Assembly: GCF_004834005.1 (NCBI RefSeq)
Contig: NZ_STFF01000003.1
Coordinates: forward strand, 124,001 to 188,000
Length of the DNA stretch: 64,000 nt
Direction of reading: 5' to 3'
Origin: Niastella caeni
Lineage (GTDB): Bacteria; Bacteroidota; Bacteroidia; Chitinophagales; Chitinophagaceae
Position 1 is the stretch's first letter, and the number at the start of each line of letters is the position of its first letter. Shown one piece after another: positions 27,009 to 36,300 of this stretch. Made by a program: the position numbers and the translations under genes. Below the pieces are notes generated by a model. It did no database searches and had not been told where the DNA came from. It saw only the letters and a list, made by a program, of their open reading frames with translations.

Positions 27009-27592
27009 ACGGTATTGTTTTTCATACATTCCCGCAAAAAGCTACCAATGGCATCCGGCGTTAAAATATGCTGTATGGCGCCGGTATTAATAGCCGCCTT
27101 CGGCATTTCAGGATAATCGGCTGTATCGGGTTGCTGCGCAATGGTGGTACCCCCCAACTTCCTTATTTTTTTCATTCCCCGGGCGCCGTCTGCATTGGCC
27201 CCGGTAAGTATTATGGCCAACAGGCGTTCCTTAAATACGTCGGCCGCTGTTTCAAACAATACATCGATCGATGGCCGGCTATAATTGACCGGGGGATCGA
27301 AGCTTAATGAAAACGTGCCATCGTTCTCTACCAGCAAATGATAATCGGGAGGCGCAAAGTATACGCAGCCGCCTGCTATCACCTCTTTTTCATCGGCTTG
27401 TTTAATGCATACGCTGCACTTCTGTTGCAGCACTTCTTCCAGCAGGGACCGTTCATCCTTCGACCGATGCTGCACAACAATGATCGGTATAGGATAATTG
27501 GCCGGTAACTGCTTAAAAATGTTGATCATTGCATATAACCCACCGGCAGAAGCGCCAATTACAATTGCATCGAACGTTTTATTTTGATCCAT
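27002..27592 (-). CDS. CheB-type methylesterase, catalytic domain only
   Basis: A 196-residue chemoreceptor glutamate methylesterase domain without the usual N-terminal receiver. The catalytic triad is visible: Ser15 (IGASAGG), His42 (VVQHRS) and Asp135 (TGANADGA). In chemotaxis it removes methyl groups from receptor glutamates, but no methyl-accepting receptor, CheA or CheW is encoded here. The lack of a receiver domain means its activity is not regulated by direct phosphorylation; the many receiver proteins of the operon may control it by interaction. It follows CheR by 11 bp. Confidence 0.94.
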   Translation of the reverse strand: MDQNKTFDAIVIGASAGGLYAMINIFKQLPANYPIPIIVVQHRSKDERSLLEEVLQQKCSVCIKQADEKEVIAGGCVYFAPPDYHLLVENDGTFSLSFDPPVNYSRPSIDVLFETAADVFKERLLAIILTGANADGARGMKKIRKLGGTTIAQQPDTADYPEMPKAAINTGAIQHILTPDAIGSFLRECMKNNTVW

Positions 27593-27603
27593 CTTTGCCA
27601 GAA

Positions 27604-28416
27604 CTATTTCGTTTTCATAAATATTTTTTCCTTTTTGTCAATTTCCTCAAAACAGGTACGCTTATCAGCAAAGAGTAACGATTCTTTATTGCCTAAACAT
27701 AAAAAACCAAACGAACATAAACTTTCATAGAACAGACCGATCACCTTGCTTTGCAAGGCCTGGTTGAAATAGATGAGCACATTGCGGCAAAGGATCAATT
27801 GAAACTCGTTGAACGATTTATCCATGGCCAGGTTATGCACTGAAAAAACAATATTCTGCCGCAACGATTTATCCCAAAGCACCGAATTGTATTTAGCCTT
27901 ATAGTAATCGGAAAAGGAATGCTGACCACCAGCTTTCAAATAGTTTTCGGTATAACTTTTCATGTTATTGATGGAAGAAATACCCTCCCGCGCCTTTTGT
28001 AAAGCATCCTGGTTAATGTCGGTAGCATAGATCACCGTTCTTTCCAGCAAGCCTTCTTCGCGAAACAGGATCGCCATGGAATACACTTCTTCACCAGTGG
28101 AACAACCGGCAATCCATACTTTTATGAACGGATACGTTGCCAGCCGGTTGATCACATTTTTACGCAGGCTTTTGTAAAAGAACGGATCGCGGAACATTTC
28201 GGTCACGTTCACGGTGATGTCCTGTATAAAATGTTCGAACGCCGCTTCGTCTTTCAACACCATCCGGCCCAGGTCTTTTAAACTTCCTACCCTTTTGCTT
28301 TCCATGAAAGCCCGGATCCGTCTTATTACTGACGCCTCGGCATAATCGGTAAAATCGTAACCATACACAAACCGAACAGATTCCAGGAACTGCCGGTACT
28401 CTTCGTTATCAATCAT
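27604..28416 (-). CDS. CheR-type protein-glutamate methyltransferase
   Basis: A 270-residue S-adenosylmethionine-dependent methyltransferase. CheR N-terminal helical domain (about 5-70) then the methyltransferase core: TEMFRDPFFYKSL, the SAM-binding WIAGCSTGEEVYSMA (about 100-114), YATDINQDAL, and LILCRNVLIYF. All key motifs are intact. It should methylate glutamates on a coiled-coil target. With no chemoreceptor gene nearby, the long coiled coil of the co-transcribed hybrid kinase is a candidate target (inference). It lies 12 bp after that kinase gene. Confidence 0.95.
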   Translation of the reverse strand: MIDNEEYRQFLESVRFVYGYDFTDYAEASVIRRIRAFMESKRVGSLKDLGRMVLKDEAAFEHFIQDITVNVTEMFRDPFFYKSLRKNVINRLATYPFIKVWIAGCSTGEEVYSMAILFREEGLLERTVIYATDINQDALQKAREGISSINNMKSYTENYLKAGGQHSFSDYYKAKYNSVLWDKSLRQNIVFSVHNLAMDKSFNEFQLILCRNVLIYFNQALQSKVIGLFYESLCSFGFLCLGNKESLLFADKRTCFEEIDKKEKIFMKTK

Positions 28417-28428
28417 TCAATTCGGTTT

Positions 28429-31400
28429 TTATTGGTACAGCCATACCCGCATCAGCGACAGCAACTGCTCAATGTTCACCGGCTTTGAAACGTAATCGCT
28501 CATTCCTGCTTCCAGGCATTTTTCACGGTCGCCTTTCATGGCTTTTGCTGTCAGCGCAATGATAGGCAGCTTATTATAAGCGTTCATTTTACGGATAGCC
28601 ACGGTGGCCTCATACCCATCCATTTCGGGCATCATAATATCCATTAACACTATATCAATATCCTGTTGTTGGTTCAATACGTCCAACGCAACCCTGCCGT
28701 TCTCTGCTACAAAACACTTCATGCCTTCTTCTTCCAGTACATTACTGAGCGAATAGATGTTACGCATGTCGTCATCTACGAGCAGTACTTTTTTATTCTT
28801 CAGAATTTCTTCGGTACGATGGAGTTTGCGAATGATCTGCTGCTTTTCTTTCGGTAGTTTCGATTCAACCCGGTGCAGGAACAGCGCGGTTTCATCCAGC
28901 AACCGTTCTTTTGAGTTAGACGTTTTCAGCACCACGGTATTGGCCAGTTTCTCCAGTTGCCGTGCTTCGTCCTTGTTCATATCGCGACCGGTATATACGA
29001 TAATGGGGATCTTGTTCAGCATTTCACTTTCTTTTATTTTCTCCATCAGTTCAAACCCGCTCATATCAGGTAAACCCAGGTCGATAATAATGCAATCGAA
29101 TCGTTCATCCTGCAACATGGTATATGCTTCCTGCCCCGTATAAGCCGCAAAGGATTTTATATCGCCATTACCTATAAGCTCACGAATGGCTTTGTTTTGT
29201 TGCGGGTTATCTTCCACTACCAGCAATTTTTTCAGTTTGCGGTTCATAAAGTCCTGGATGCGGTCGAAGGCGCTCTGTACGGCATCGTGCGTAAGTGGTT
29301 TGCGGATAAAATCAAAAGCGCCGAGTTCCATGCCTTCTTTTCGCCTGTCGTACCCCGACATGATCTGTACGGGTATATGCCGCAATTCGGGATCATTTTT
29401 CAACAACCGCAACACTTCCGAACCATCCAGCACCGGCAGCTTCATATCCAGTATAATCGCGTCGGGGCGGTAATACCGCGCGAGACTTAAACCAGTGTTG
29501 CCCTGGTGGGCGATTATGCCCTTGTAACCTTTTTCACGGGCAATATCCAGGAGCACATGTGAAAAAGACACATCATCTTCGATGATAAGGATGGTTTTAT
29601 CGTTATCCCTTATGCTGTAACGGTCATCCTCCGCATCCAGGTGTGGGGTAGGCACATGCGCTGGAATTACCGGCAGGGCGGGAAGTTCCTTTTTTGCGGC
29701 AGGTTTTCGGATCTCAATACTCTTCTCCCCTTTTGTAACAATAGCCGCATCAAATTTTAACGGCATGTACAGGGTAAAGGTGCTGCCCTTGCCTTCTTCG
29801 CTTACCAGGTGTATTTCTCCGCCTAAGGCCCCGGCCAGTTCGCGGCTGATGGATAAGCCCAGGCCGGTGCCGCCAAATTTTCGTTTGGTAGACCCATCGG
29901 CCTGTTGAAATGCTTCAAAAATAATACCCTGCTTGCTTTCGGGAATGCCTATGCCTGAGTCGGTCACCGAAAAAACGATCACTTCAGGTAAGCCACGCAG
30001 TTTGCCATTCCGGAGGGATGCATTAGGCGGTTGTACATCGATGGTAACGTCAATTGTTCCCTCTTTATCGGTAAACTTAAAGGCGTTCGAGAGCAGGTTG
30101 CGCAAGATTTGTTCGAGCCGTTGTTTGTCGGTGAACAGGGATGATTGAAAATGTGCTTCCTTACAGTTTATATTAAATTCAATATGCTTATTCCTGGCAA
30201 TTTCGCCGAAAAGCTGGTTCAGGCTGTGGCAGAGATCGCTAACCGGCACTTCTTCGATCTCAATTTCAATTTTACCGGCTTCCACTTTCGACAGATCCAA
30301 TATTTCATTAATGAGGTTCAGCAGGTCGGTGCCGGAATTATGGATATTCGTGGCAAACTCAATATCCTTTTGGGAAAGCGATTTGTTTTTGTTTTCAGAT
30401 AACAGTTGGGCCAGTATCAGAATACTGTTGAGCGGTGTGCGCAATTCGTGCGACATATTGGCCAGGAACTCCGATTTGTATTTACTGGTAGCTTCCAATT
30501 CGCGGGCCTTGGTTTCCACATCTATTTTGGCCAATTCCAGCTTTTCCTTTTGTTCTTCGAGCAGGTTGGCTTTTTCTTCGAGCTCTTCATTGGTTTGCTG
30601 CAACTCTTCCTGCTGGGCTTTCAGTTCACCTTCCGACCGTTCGAGCAACTTCGTTTTTTCCTCCAGTTCTTCATTGGTTTGCTTCAGTTCTTCCTGTTGC
30701 GCTTCCAATTCTTCCGCCTGGCGTTGCGTTTCTTCCAGCAGCTCTTTTAGCTGGGCTCTTGATTGAGACGAGTTGAAGGCAATTCCAATACTTTCTGAAA
30801 CAATCTTCAATAACTGCATATCCAGGTCAGATATTTCGCGCGTCGCGCCTATTTCTATCACGCCTTTTACATTGTCGTCATACAGAAACGGGTGAACAAA
30901 AATATTCCGCGGCGTTATTTGCCCCAGGCCTGAATTCACTTTCATGTAATCATCGGGGACATCGGCAAATACAATAGGCTTTTTTTCAAGCGCAGCCTGT
31001 CCTACCAGGCCCTCTCCTATTTGAACCTGGTTTGTATTTCCTTTCCGATGAGAAAATGCATAACTGCCAACCAACATCAACTGATCGTTTTCAACCACAT
31101 AAATGGCGCCCACCTGTGCTTTTAAATAAGAAGTAAGCAAATTGATCACCTGCTGGGCCAGGTCTTTCACCCCTTTTTCGCCGCGTAAAATATCATTCAG
31201 CTGCGTGGTGCCCGTTAACAGCCAGGTGCGGATCTCGTTTTCCTCCGACAACTTTAGCAGGTTGTTTTTCATGTTTACCAACGCCTGGCTCAGGAGATCG
31301 TCTTTACCGCGTACTAATATCACAGGAGAATAATCGCCCCGGGCAATGGTATCGGCAATTACCGTATATTCTTTGGAAATCTGTATCAGCTTGTTAAAAG

Positions 31401-32481
31401 AAACCGCCAGATCACCTATTTCATCTTTGGACGTCATCGGAACTGTAAGATCCGTTTCTCCCAGGGCTATACGATCGGCCGCGTTTTTTATCACCTGCAA
31501 CGAATTAACAATGGTACGGATAACATAGAACAATAATAGCGCAATAATGATGATAACGACCAATACGATAATAACCCCGCTGATCAATGCTTTTGAAATA
31601 GCTGCCTGCTTTTCTTTGGTCAGCTCGCGGGTATTGATGATGGACTGATCTTCCAGCTCTTTTAATCCGTTCAGGTAGGCAGTCGCGTTGATACGCCATT
31701 GGTTAACAGGAAGAGTGGAGACAACAGCCGGATCATTAATTACCGAATCAATCAACCTTCTTGTTAATACAGTGGCCGGACTGTTCAGTAGTACATTAAA
31801 AGCCATTAGTTGCTCGGGGGTCGTATTTTTATAATACCGGTCAATATTGTTCTCAAATTTTCCTTTCAGCCTGGCAAATTCAGCAAATTCACCTTTTCGA
31901 AACCCTTTGTTCCCAAGAGCGAGATGCAACCGCATACGTAACTGGCCCAAATATCCTTCTGCGTTTAGCAAATACAGGTGTGTTTCAACGAGGTTCCTGA
32001 TCTCGGGGTCCTGCACATTACGGTAGGTAATGTTCCCATCATCTATCAACAGGATGCTCATAATGGAATACGATCTGGCCATGGTGTCAATATCAGCCGT
32101 TAGTTGATTAACGCCGGTACGTAAATCCGCCAATGCTGTGAGTGAGGTTATTTTCTTGTTCTTTTTCTGCTCTATAAGCAATTGCTTCAAGGCGGCAATA
32201 GCCTTGTCGGTTTCCATTCGCTGTACGAGCAACTCGGCCTTTTCTTCCTTTCCGCCACTGGCTACATAACTGATCGAATACCCGCGTTCCTCCAGCAGGT
32301 TATGAATTATATCGGAGATCTTTTCAATTTCCAGCACATCGTTATAAACCCGCAGAATATTTTGCTTTTTAGAGAGCTTATCAGTTATATCAGCCGTTAA
32401 AAAATACAGTAAGGTTGCTAAAGGGATGAGAGAAACGAGCAGTAATTTGTTCCTGATTGACAGATTTCTGATAAATTTCAT
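28429..32481 (-). CDS. Giant hybrid histidine kinase: NIT-HAMP-GAF-HK-three receivers
   Basis: A 1350-residue membrane kinase and first gene of the signalling operon. Order: membrane helix (about 10-28), periplasmic NIT-type (nitrate/nitrite sensor) four-helix domain (about 35-285; LLEERGYSISYV), membrane helix (about 298-320), HAMP (about 322-375), GAF (about 440-575), coiled coil with two tandem copies of about 30 residues (about 580-650), HisKA with His near 677 (ANMSHELRTPLNSIL), HATPase (about 785-915), and three receivers with Asp near 1009 (IILDMKLP), 1133 (IIIDLGLP) and 1281 (VLMDIMMP). There is no Hpt domain. ATG at 32481 is preferred to the upstream in-frame TTG at 32493. Confidence 0.92.
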   Translation of the reverse strand: MKFIRNLSIRNKLLLVSLIPLATLLYFLTADITDKLSKKQNILRVYNDVLEIEKISDIIHNLLEERGYSISYVASGGKEEKAELLVQRMETDKAIAALKQLLIEQKKNKKITSLTALADLRTGVNQLTADIDTMARSYSIMSILLIDDGNITYRNVQDPEIRNLVETHLYLLNAEGYLGQLRMRLHLALGNKGFRKGEFAEFARLKGKFENNIDRYYKNTTPEQLMAFNVLLNSPATVLTRRLIDSVINDPAVVSTLPVNQWRINATAYLNGLKELEDQSIINTRELTKEKQAAISKALISGVIIVLVVIIIIALLLFYVIRTIVNSLQVIKNAADRIALGETDLTVPMTSKDEIGDLAVSFNKLIQISKEYTVIADTIARGDYSPVILVRGKDDLLSQALVNMKNNLLKLSEENEIRTWLLTGTTQLNDILRGEKGVKDLAQQVINLLTSYLKAQVGAIYVVENDQLMLVGSYAFSHRKGNTNQVQIGEGLVGQAALEKKPIVFADVPDDYMKVNSGLGQITPRNIFVHPFLYDDNVKGVIEIGATREISDLDMQLLKIVSESIGIAFNSSQSRAQLKELLEETQRQAEELEAQQEELKQTNEELEEKTKLLERSEGELKAQQEELQQTNEELEEKANLLEEQKEKLELAKIDVETKARELEATSKYKSEFLANMSHELRTPLNSILILAQLLSENKNKSLSQKDIEFATNIHNSGTDLLNLINEILDLSKVEAGKIEIEIEEVPVSDLCHSLNQLFGEIARNKHIEFNINCKEAHFQSSLFTDKQRLEQILRNLLSNAFKFTDKEGTIDVTIDVQPPNASLRNGKLRGLPEVIVFSVTDSGIGIPESKQGIIFEAFQQADGSTKRKFGGTGLGLSISRELAGALGGEIHLVSEEGKGSTFTLYMPLKFDAAIVTKGEKSIEIRKPAAKKELPALPVIPAHVPTPHLDAEDDRYSIRDNDKTILIIEDDVSFSHVLLDIAREKGYKGIIAHQGNTGLSLARYYRPDAIILDMKLPVLDGSEVLRLLKNDPELRHIPVQIMSGYDRRKEGMELGAFDFIRKPLTHDAVQSAFDRIQDFMNRKLKKLLVVEDNPQQNKAIRELIGNGDIKSFAAYTGQEAYTMLQDERFDCIIIDLGLPDMSGFELMEKIKESEMLNKIPIIVYTGRDMNKDEARQLEKLANTVVLKTSNSKERLLDETALFLHRVESKLPKEKQQIIRKLHRTEEILKNKKVLLVDDDMRNIYSLSNVLEEEGMKCFVAENGRVALDVLNQQQDIDIVLMDIMMPEMDGYEATVAIRKMNAYNKLPIIALTAKAMKGDREKCLEAGMSDYVSKPVNIEQLLSLMRVWLYQ

Positions 32482-32501
32482 AGCAATATGCAATTATGCA
32501 G

Positions 32502-32517
32502 CATTACACCTGTAATG
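32502..32517. promoter_or_regulatory. Palindrome 21 bp upstream of the hybrid kinase start
   Basis: Perfect arms CATTACA and TGTAATG (32502-32508 and 32511-32517) separated by 2 bp. The tight spacing is typical of a dimeric repressor site, here in the leader of the six-gene signalling operon. Confidence 0.45.
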
Positions 32518-32564
32518 GCTGCAGGTATAAAAATTGCTACGACAGACTTAACCTGTACAGTTTT

Positions 32565-32598
32565 TTACGCCGATAGTATCCTACTTTCATCGGCGTAA
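32565..32598. promoter_or_regulatory. Long inverted repeat upstream of the signalling operon
   Basis: Perfect 10-bp arms TTACGCCGAT and ATCGGCGTAA (32565-32574 and 32589-32598) with a 14-nt loop, 84 bp before the kinase start. Could be an operator, or a stable hairpin in the untranslated leader. Confidence 0.5.
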
Positions 32599-32754
32599 GA
32601 CAATCTTCTAATCAGGAATCCTAAATGCGAGTGTACTTAATCAGAATCTTAAAAGTATAAGCCATGTAACCTGTTGGGCTGGTTGAAATTACGAAATATA
32701 TATGAACTTAATCAATTAATAATTTATTGACTATTATCAATTTCAAATGGGGAA

Positions 32755-32850
32755 TGGTGAGTGGTAAGTGGTGAGTGGCTCAAATGAATGCAGCATTCAT
32801 CAGTTTTCCGCCTTCAGCGTTCGGCGTTTTGCGTTTTGCGTTCTGCCTTT
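32755..32850. repeat. Short-period intergenic repeat tract
   Basis: Imperfect runs of GGTGAGTGGTAAGTGGTGAG (from about 32756) and then TTCGGCGTTTTGCGTTTTGC (from about 32820). A related tract of ACGTTTAACGTCTCACGTTT type lies at 32998-33030. They are non-coding and look like decayed tandem repeats of 5-8 bp units. Confidence 0.6.
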
Positions 32851-32881
32851 AACAAAAGGCACCCCGCGATTGCGGGATGCC
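32851..32881 (-). terminator. Intrinsic terminator (minus strand)
   Basis: Arms at 32858-32867 and 32872-32881 (GGCACCCCGC with GCGGGATGCC, one mismatch in ten pairs, 4-nt loop), followed on the minus strand by TTTTGTT. It stands 19 bp after a stop codon at 32901-32903 that ends an otherwise orphan coding remnant. Confidence 0.75.
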
Positions 32882-32900
32882 TCTCTTCATTCACATAATC

Positions 32901-32990
32901 CTAAAATTCGAAATTCAGTTGTTCGTCTTCGCCCTTCTTTATATTAACACGAATGGTATTATCGCTCGTTGCGAAAACCAAAGATAAGGC
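32901..32990 (-). pseudogene. Possible 3' remnant of a lost gene (about 29 codons)
   Basis: The minus strand reads LVFATSDNTIRVNIKKGEDE then QLNFEF and a TAG stop, open back only to a TGA at 32993-32991, with no ATG. The composition looks like a genuine protein C terminus, and an intrinsic terminator follows 19 bp after the stop, as after a real gene. Upstream, where the gene body should be, are short-period repeats and a terminator-like structure. I do not recognise the family. A chance frame cannot be excluded. Confidence 0.35.
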
Positions 32991-33033
32991 TCACCTTTCA
33001 CGTTTAACGTCTCACGTTTCACGTTAACGTGTC

Positions 33034-33100
33034 TAAAAACAAAACCGCCCCCGTACCGACCATAGTCGGGGACCACGGTTGCAACCAGGCGGCTTGTTTT
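33034..33100 (-). terminator. Branched terminator-like structure
   Basis: Outer stem CCGCC/GGCGG (33045-33049 and 33088-33092) extended by A- and T-rich flanks encloses a hairpin CCGAC-CATA-GTCGG (33056-33069) and a small GGT/ACC stem around 33078-33087. On the minus strand the outer stem is followed by TTTTGTTTTTAG, so it should terminate transcripts from the regulator gene ending at 33353. On the plus strand it is followed by CTTGTTTTC, so it may work both ways. Confidence 0.6.
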
Positions 33101-33179
33101 CAGAACAAATTGATCCTTAGTTTTCTTAAATTCCTGTACCTTCCAATGTTGATGTGACTACCCGCATAGATCGTTACCA

Positions 33180-33202
33180 GGCTATTGGCTGAGCCAACAG
33201 CC
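33180..33202. other. Hairpin downstream of hybrid regulator
   Basis: GGCT-A-TTGGC, loop TGA, GCCAA-C-AGCC: nine pairs with a symmetric A/C mismatch. No T-tract follows. The rest of 33203-33352 shows nothing I can support. Confidence 0.4.
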
Positions 33203-33352
33203 GAATTATATTATACTTTATTTTCGATCAATCAATTTTGACGACGTGAAATTAATATTCCTTGCCAATACCTACGGTAGTGAAGCGTTTATATTAGGGT
33301 ATCCAAATGTTGCCTGTTGGTAGTATAATGCGTATTTATTGGGTATGATTTG

Positions 33353-36300
33353 TCAATTGCCGCTTTTTTTATTGTCAGCCTGGTAGGCAGAGGGCACTTT
33401 TCCAAACTCTGTTTTGAAGTATTTGGAGAAATATTTGGGGTTATTAAAACCGGTTTCATACGCAACTTCAGCGATTGACATATTGGATTTTTCGAGTAGT
33501 TGAGCAGCGCGTTGCAGGCGTACGGATCGTATAAATTCGATAGGCGTTTTACCAGTCAAAACAAACAACCGTTTGTAAACAGCGGCCCGGCTCAATAACA
33601 GCGCACGGCTTAATTCCTCTACGGTAAATTCAGCATTGGAAATATTTTTCTCTACTATAGTCAATGCATCCTGCACAAATTTTTCATCGGGCGAAGTGAT
33701 CTGTACATCTGTAGTTTTTACCGCTATCTGTTTGGTAAATGTTTGTTTCAAAGATTGCTGTTGCCGTAACAGGTTCTTTATTCTGCTTACCAGTATTTCA
33801 AAATTGAAAGGTTTTGTCATGTAATCGGCTGCACCGGTTTCAATACTGCGTAACTTTTGTTCTTCACCGGTGAGCGCTGTTAATAATACAACAGGAATAT
33901 GCCTGGTACGCTGGTCCAGTTTTATCTTCTTACACAATTCAATACCATTCATCTCAGGCATATTGATATCGCTCACAATAATATCCGGATGCGCTGATAA
34001 TGTTTTTTGCCAACCTTCCCGCCCATTCACAGCTTCAACAATATTGAAACATTCGCGCAGGTTGTCTTTCAGATAGAACAAGAAGTCTTCATTGTCTTCC
34101 ACCAGCAGTATGGTAAATTCTTTTTTACCGGCGGTAACCGGATCGCTCACCATAATTTTTTCATTGGCTTCAGTAACCTCTTCCATCACTATAGTATCAA
34201 TAACAGCAGGCGTTATTTCTTTTACCGGTAATAAAACCGTAAAGGTGGAACCTTTAAACTCCTCGCTTTCCACACTGATAGTGCCTTCGAGCAGGTTCAC
34301 AAACTCTTTGGTAATGACCAGGCCAATTCCACTACCCTGGTTTACCATGTTACCAGGCACATCATGCTGAAAGAAACGTTCAAATATTTTTTCGTGCCGG
34401 TTGGGAGGAATTCCAATGCCGGTGTCTTTTATTTTTATTTCCAGTACTGTTTCATCGGCCATTTTAGTGGCGCTTACCTCCACGGAAACCGTACCATTTT
34501 CTGAAGTGAACTTAAACGCATTGGAAAGCAGGTTGAAGATGATCCGTTCCAGTTTGTCGTGGTCGAATTTGGTAAACATGCTTTCCAGCGAAGCGGTATA
34601 GGAAAACCGGATCTGCTTCTTTTCAGCGATATCATTAAATGAGCATACTGTTTCTTTGATGAATTGAGCGATATCACCTTCGGCAGGATGCAATTTTAAT
34701 TCATGCACTTCCATTTTGCGGAAATCGAGTAGTTGATTCACCAGGTTCAACAATCGCCGCGCATTGCGGTGGATCAACTGGTATTGCGAACGCTGGGCAG
34801 GTACTTCTGCAGCCCTGATCATTCTTTCCAGCGGCGTTAAGATGAGTGACAGCGGGGTCCGGAATTCATGGCTCATATTAGTAAAGAAACGGGTCTTCAT
34901 CATATCCAGCTCACACATGCGTTTTGCTTCCTTTCTTTCCTGTTCCAGGGCAATCCGCATCTCAGTTCGTTGAATGATCATACGTCGTGCAAAAAACAAA
35001 ATGGCCAGCGCTGTCAGCAGATACAACGCATATGCCACTGGTGTTTTCCAGAAAGGGGGCAGCACAACAATGTTTACGGCGATGCCCTTTTCATTCCATA
35101 CACCCTGGTCGTTGGCGGCTTTTACATAAAACGTATATTTCCCGGGATCAAGATTGGTATAGGTTACTTTGCGCGAACTGCCATCGGTATACAACCAGTT
35201 ATCGTTAAAGCCTTTCAGGCGATAGGCATATTTATTTTTCCGGGTATTGATATACCCCAGTGCAGCAAATTCAAGAGAGAAAATATTTTCATCATATCGC
35301 AGCGTTATGGCCTCAGTTTCTGTTATCGCTTTCTGCAATATGACCTGGTTGTTGATCTTGTCGCCTGCTTCAACATTCCGATTAAATACCTGCAAGGCGG
35401 TCAATACAACAGGCGGCGCATTGGTATTGATCTTTAATTTAACGGGATCGAACAGGTTGAACCCATTAGGGCCGCCGAAAACAATTTCTCCCCTACCTGT
35501 TCTTAACGCCGCATTTTCGTTGAATGCTGCCCCCTGCAAACCATCGAACCGGTCGTAGTTAATGCAACTGATGCGAATGCTGTCTTTTAGCGTACCTGTA
35601 TATGTTACCCGGCTGATGCCATTGGCCGTACTAACCCACAGGTCATGCGTTTTATCTTCTAAAATGTTAAGAATAGCATTGTCGGGCAGGCCATCTTCTT
35701 TTCGAAAAACCTGAAAGCTGTTGTTATGCGGGTTGAAAATATTCAACCCATCGCGGGTGCCAACCCAAGTTAAACCCCGGCTATCATTGTAAATGGTTAT
35801 AATATTGTCATTGCTCAGTTTGGTATCCCTGCTTACAAATTGTTTAAAGACGCCGGTATTTTTATCCCGCACATCAATGCCATAGGAAGTACCAATCCAC
35901 AAGTTGCCGGCATTGTCTTCTGTAATGGCAGCAATATAGCCGGAATGCACAGAATTTGGCGCCAAAGGTTTGTAATGTGTAAACCGGTTGGTGGCACGGT
36001 CGTACCATTCCAATCCAAATTCCAGCGTTCCGATCCAGAGGTTTTTATTCCGGTCCTCATATATTTCCCAAACGCGGTTATCAGAAAGGCTGGTGCTGTC
36101 TTTCACACTGTGTCGATGATGCGTAAAGGTTTTACCATTATAACTATCGAGCCCGCCATAATACGTCCCGATCCATAAAGTGTTGGTATGATCTATACAA
36201 AGACTTACAACTACATCGTTGGTAAGACTATTGTCATTGGCAGGATCATGCCTGAATTGTTTATAGGTGTTATTGGCGCGGTCGAAATAAATAAGCCCGC

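Noticed and set aside
27002..28416. A complete chemotaxis gene cluster
   Set aside because: CheA, CheW, CheY-motor partners and methyl-accepting receptors are absent in the window.
33246..33323. GTG-started 25-codon peptide considered as a small RiPP-like or leader peptide
   Set aside because: No modification enzyme nearby, no ribosome-binding context, ordinary composition.
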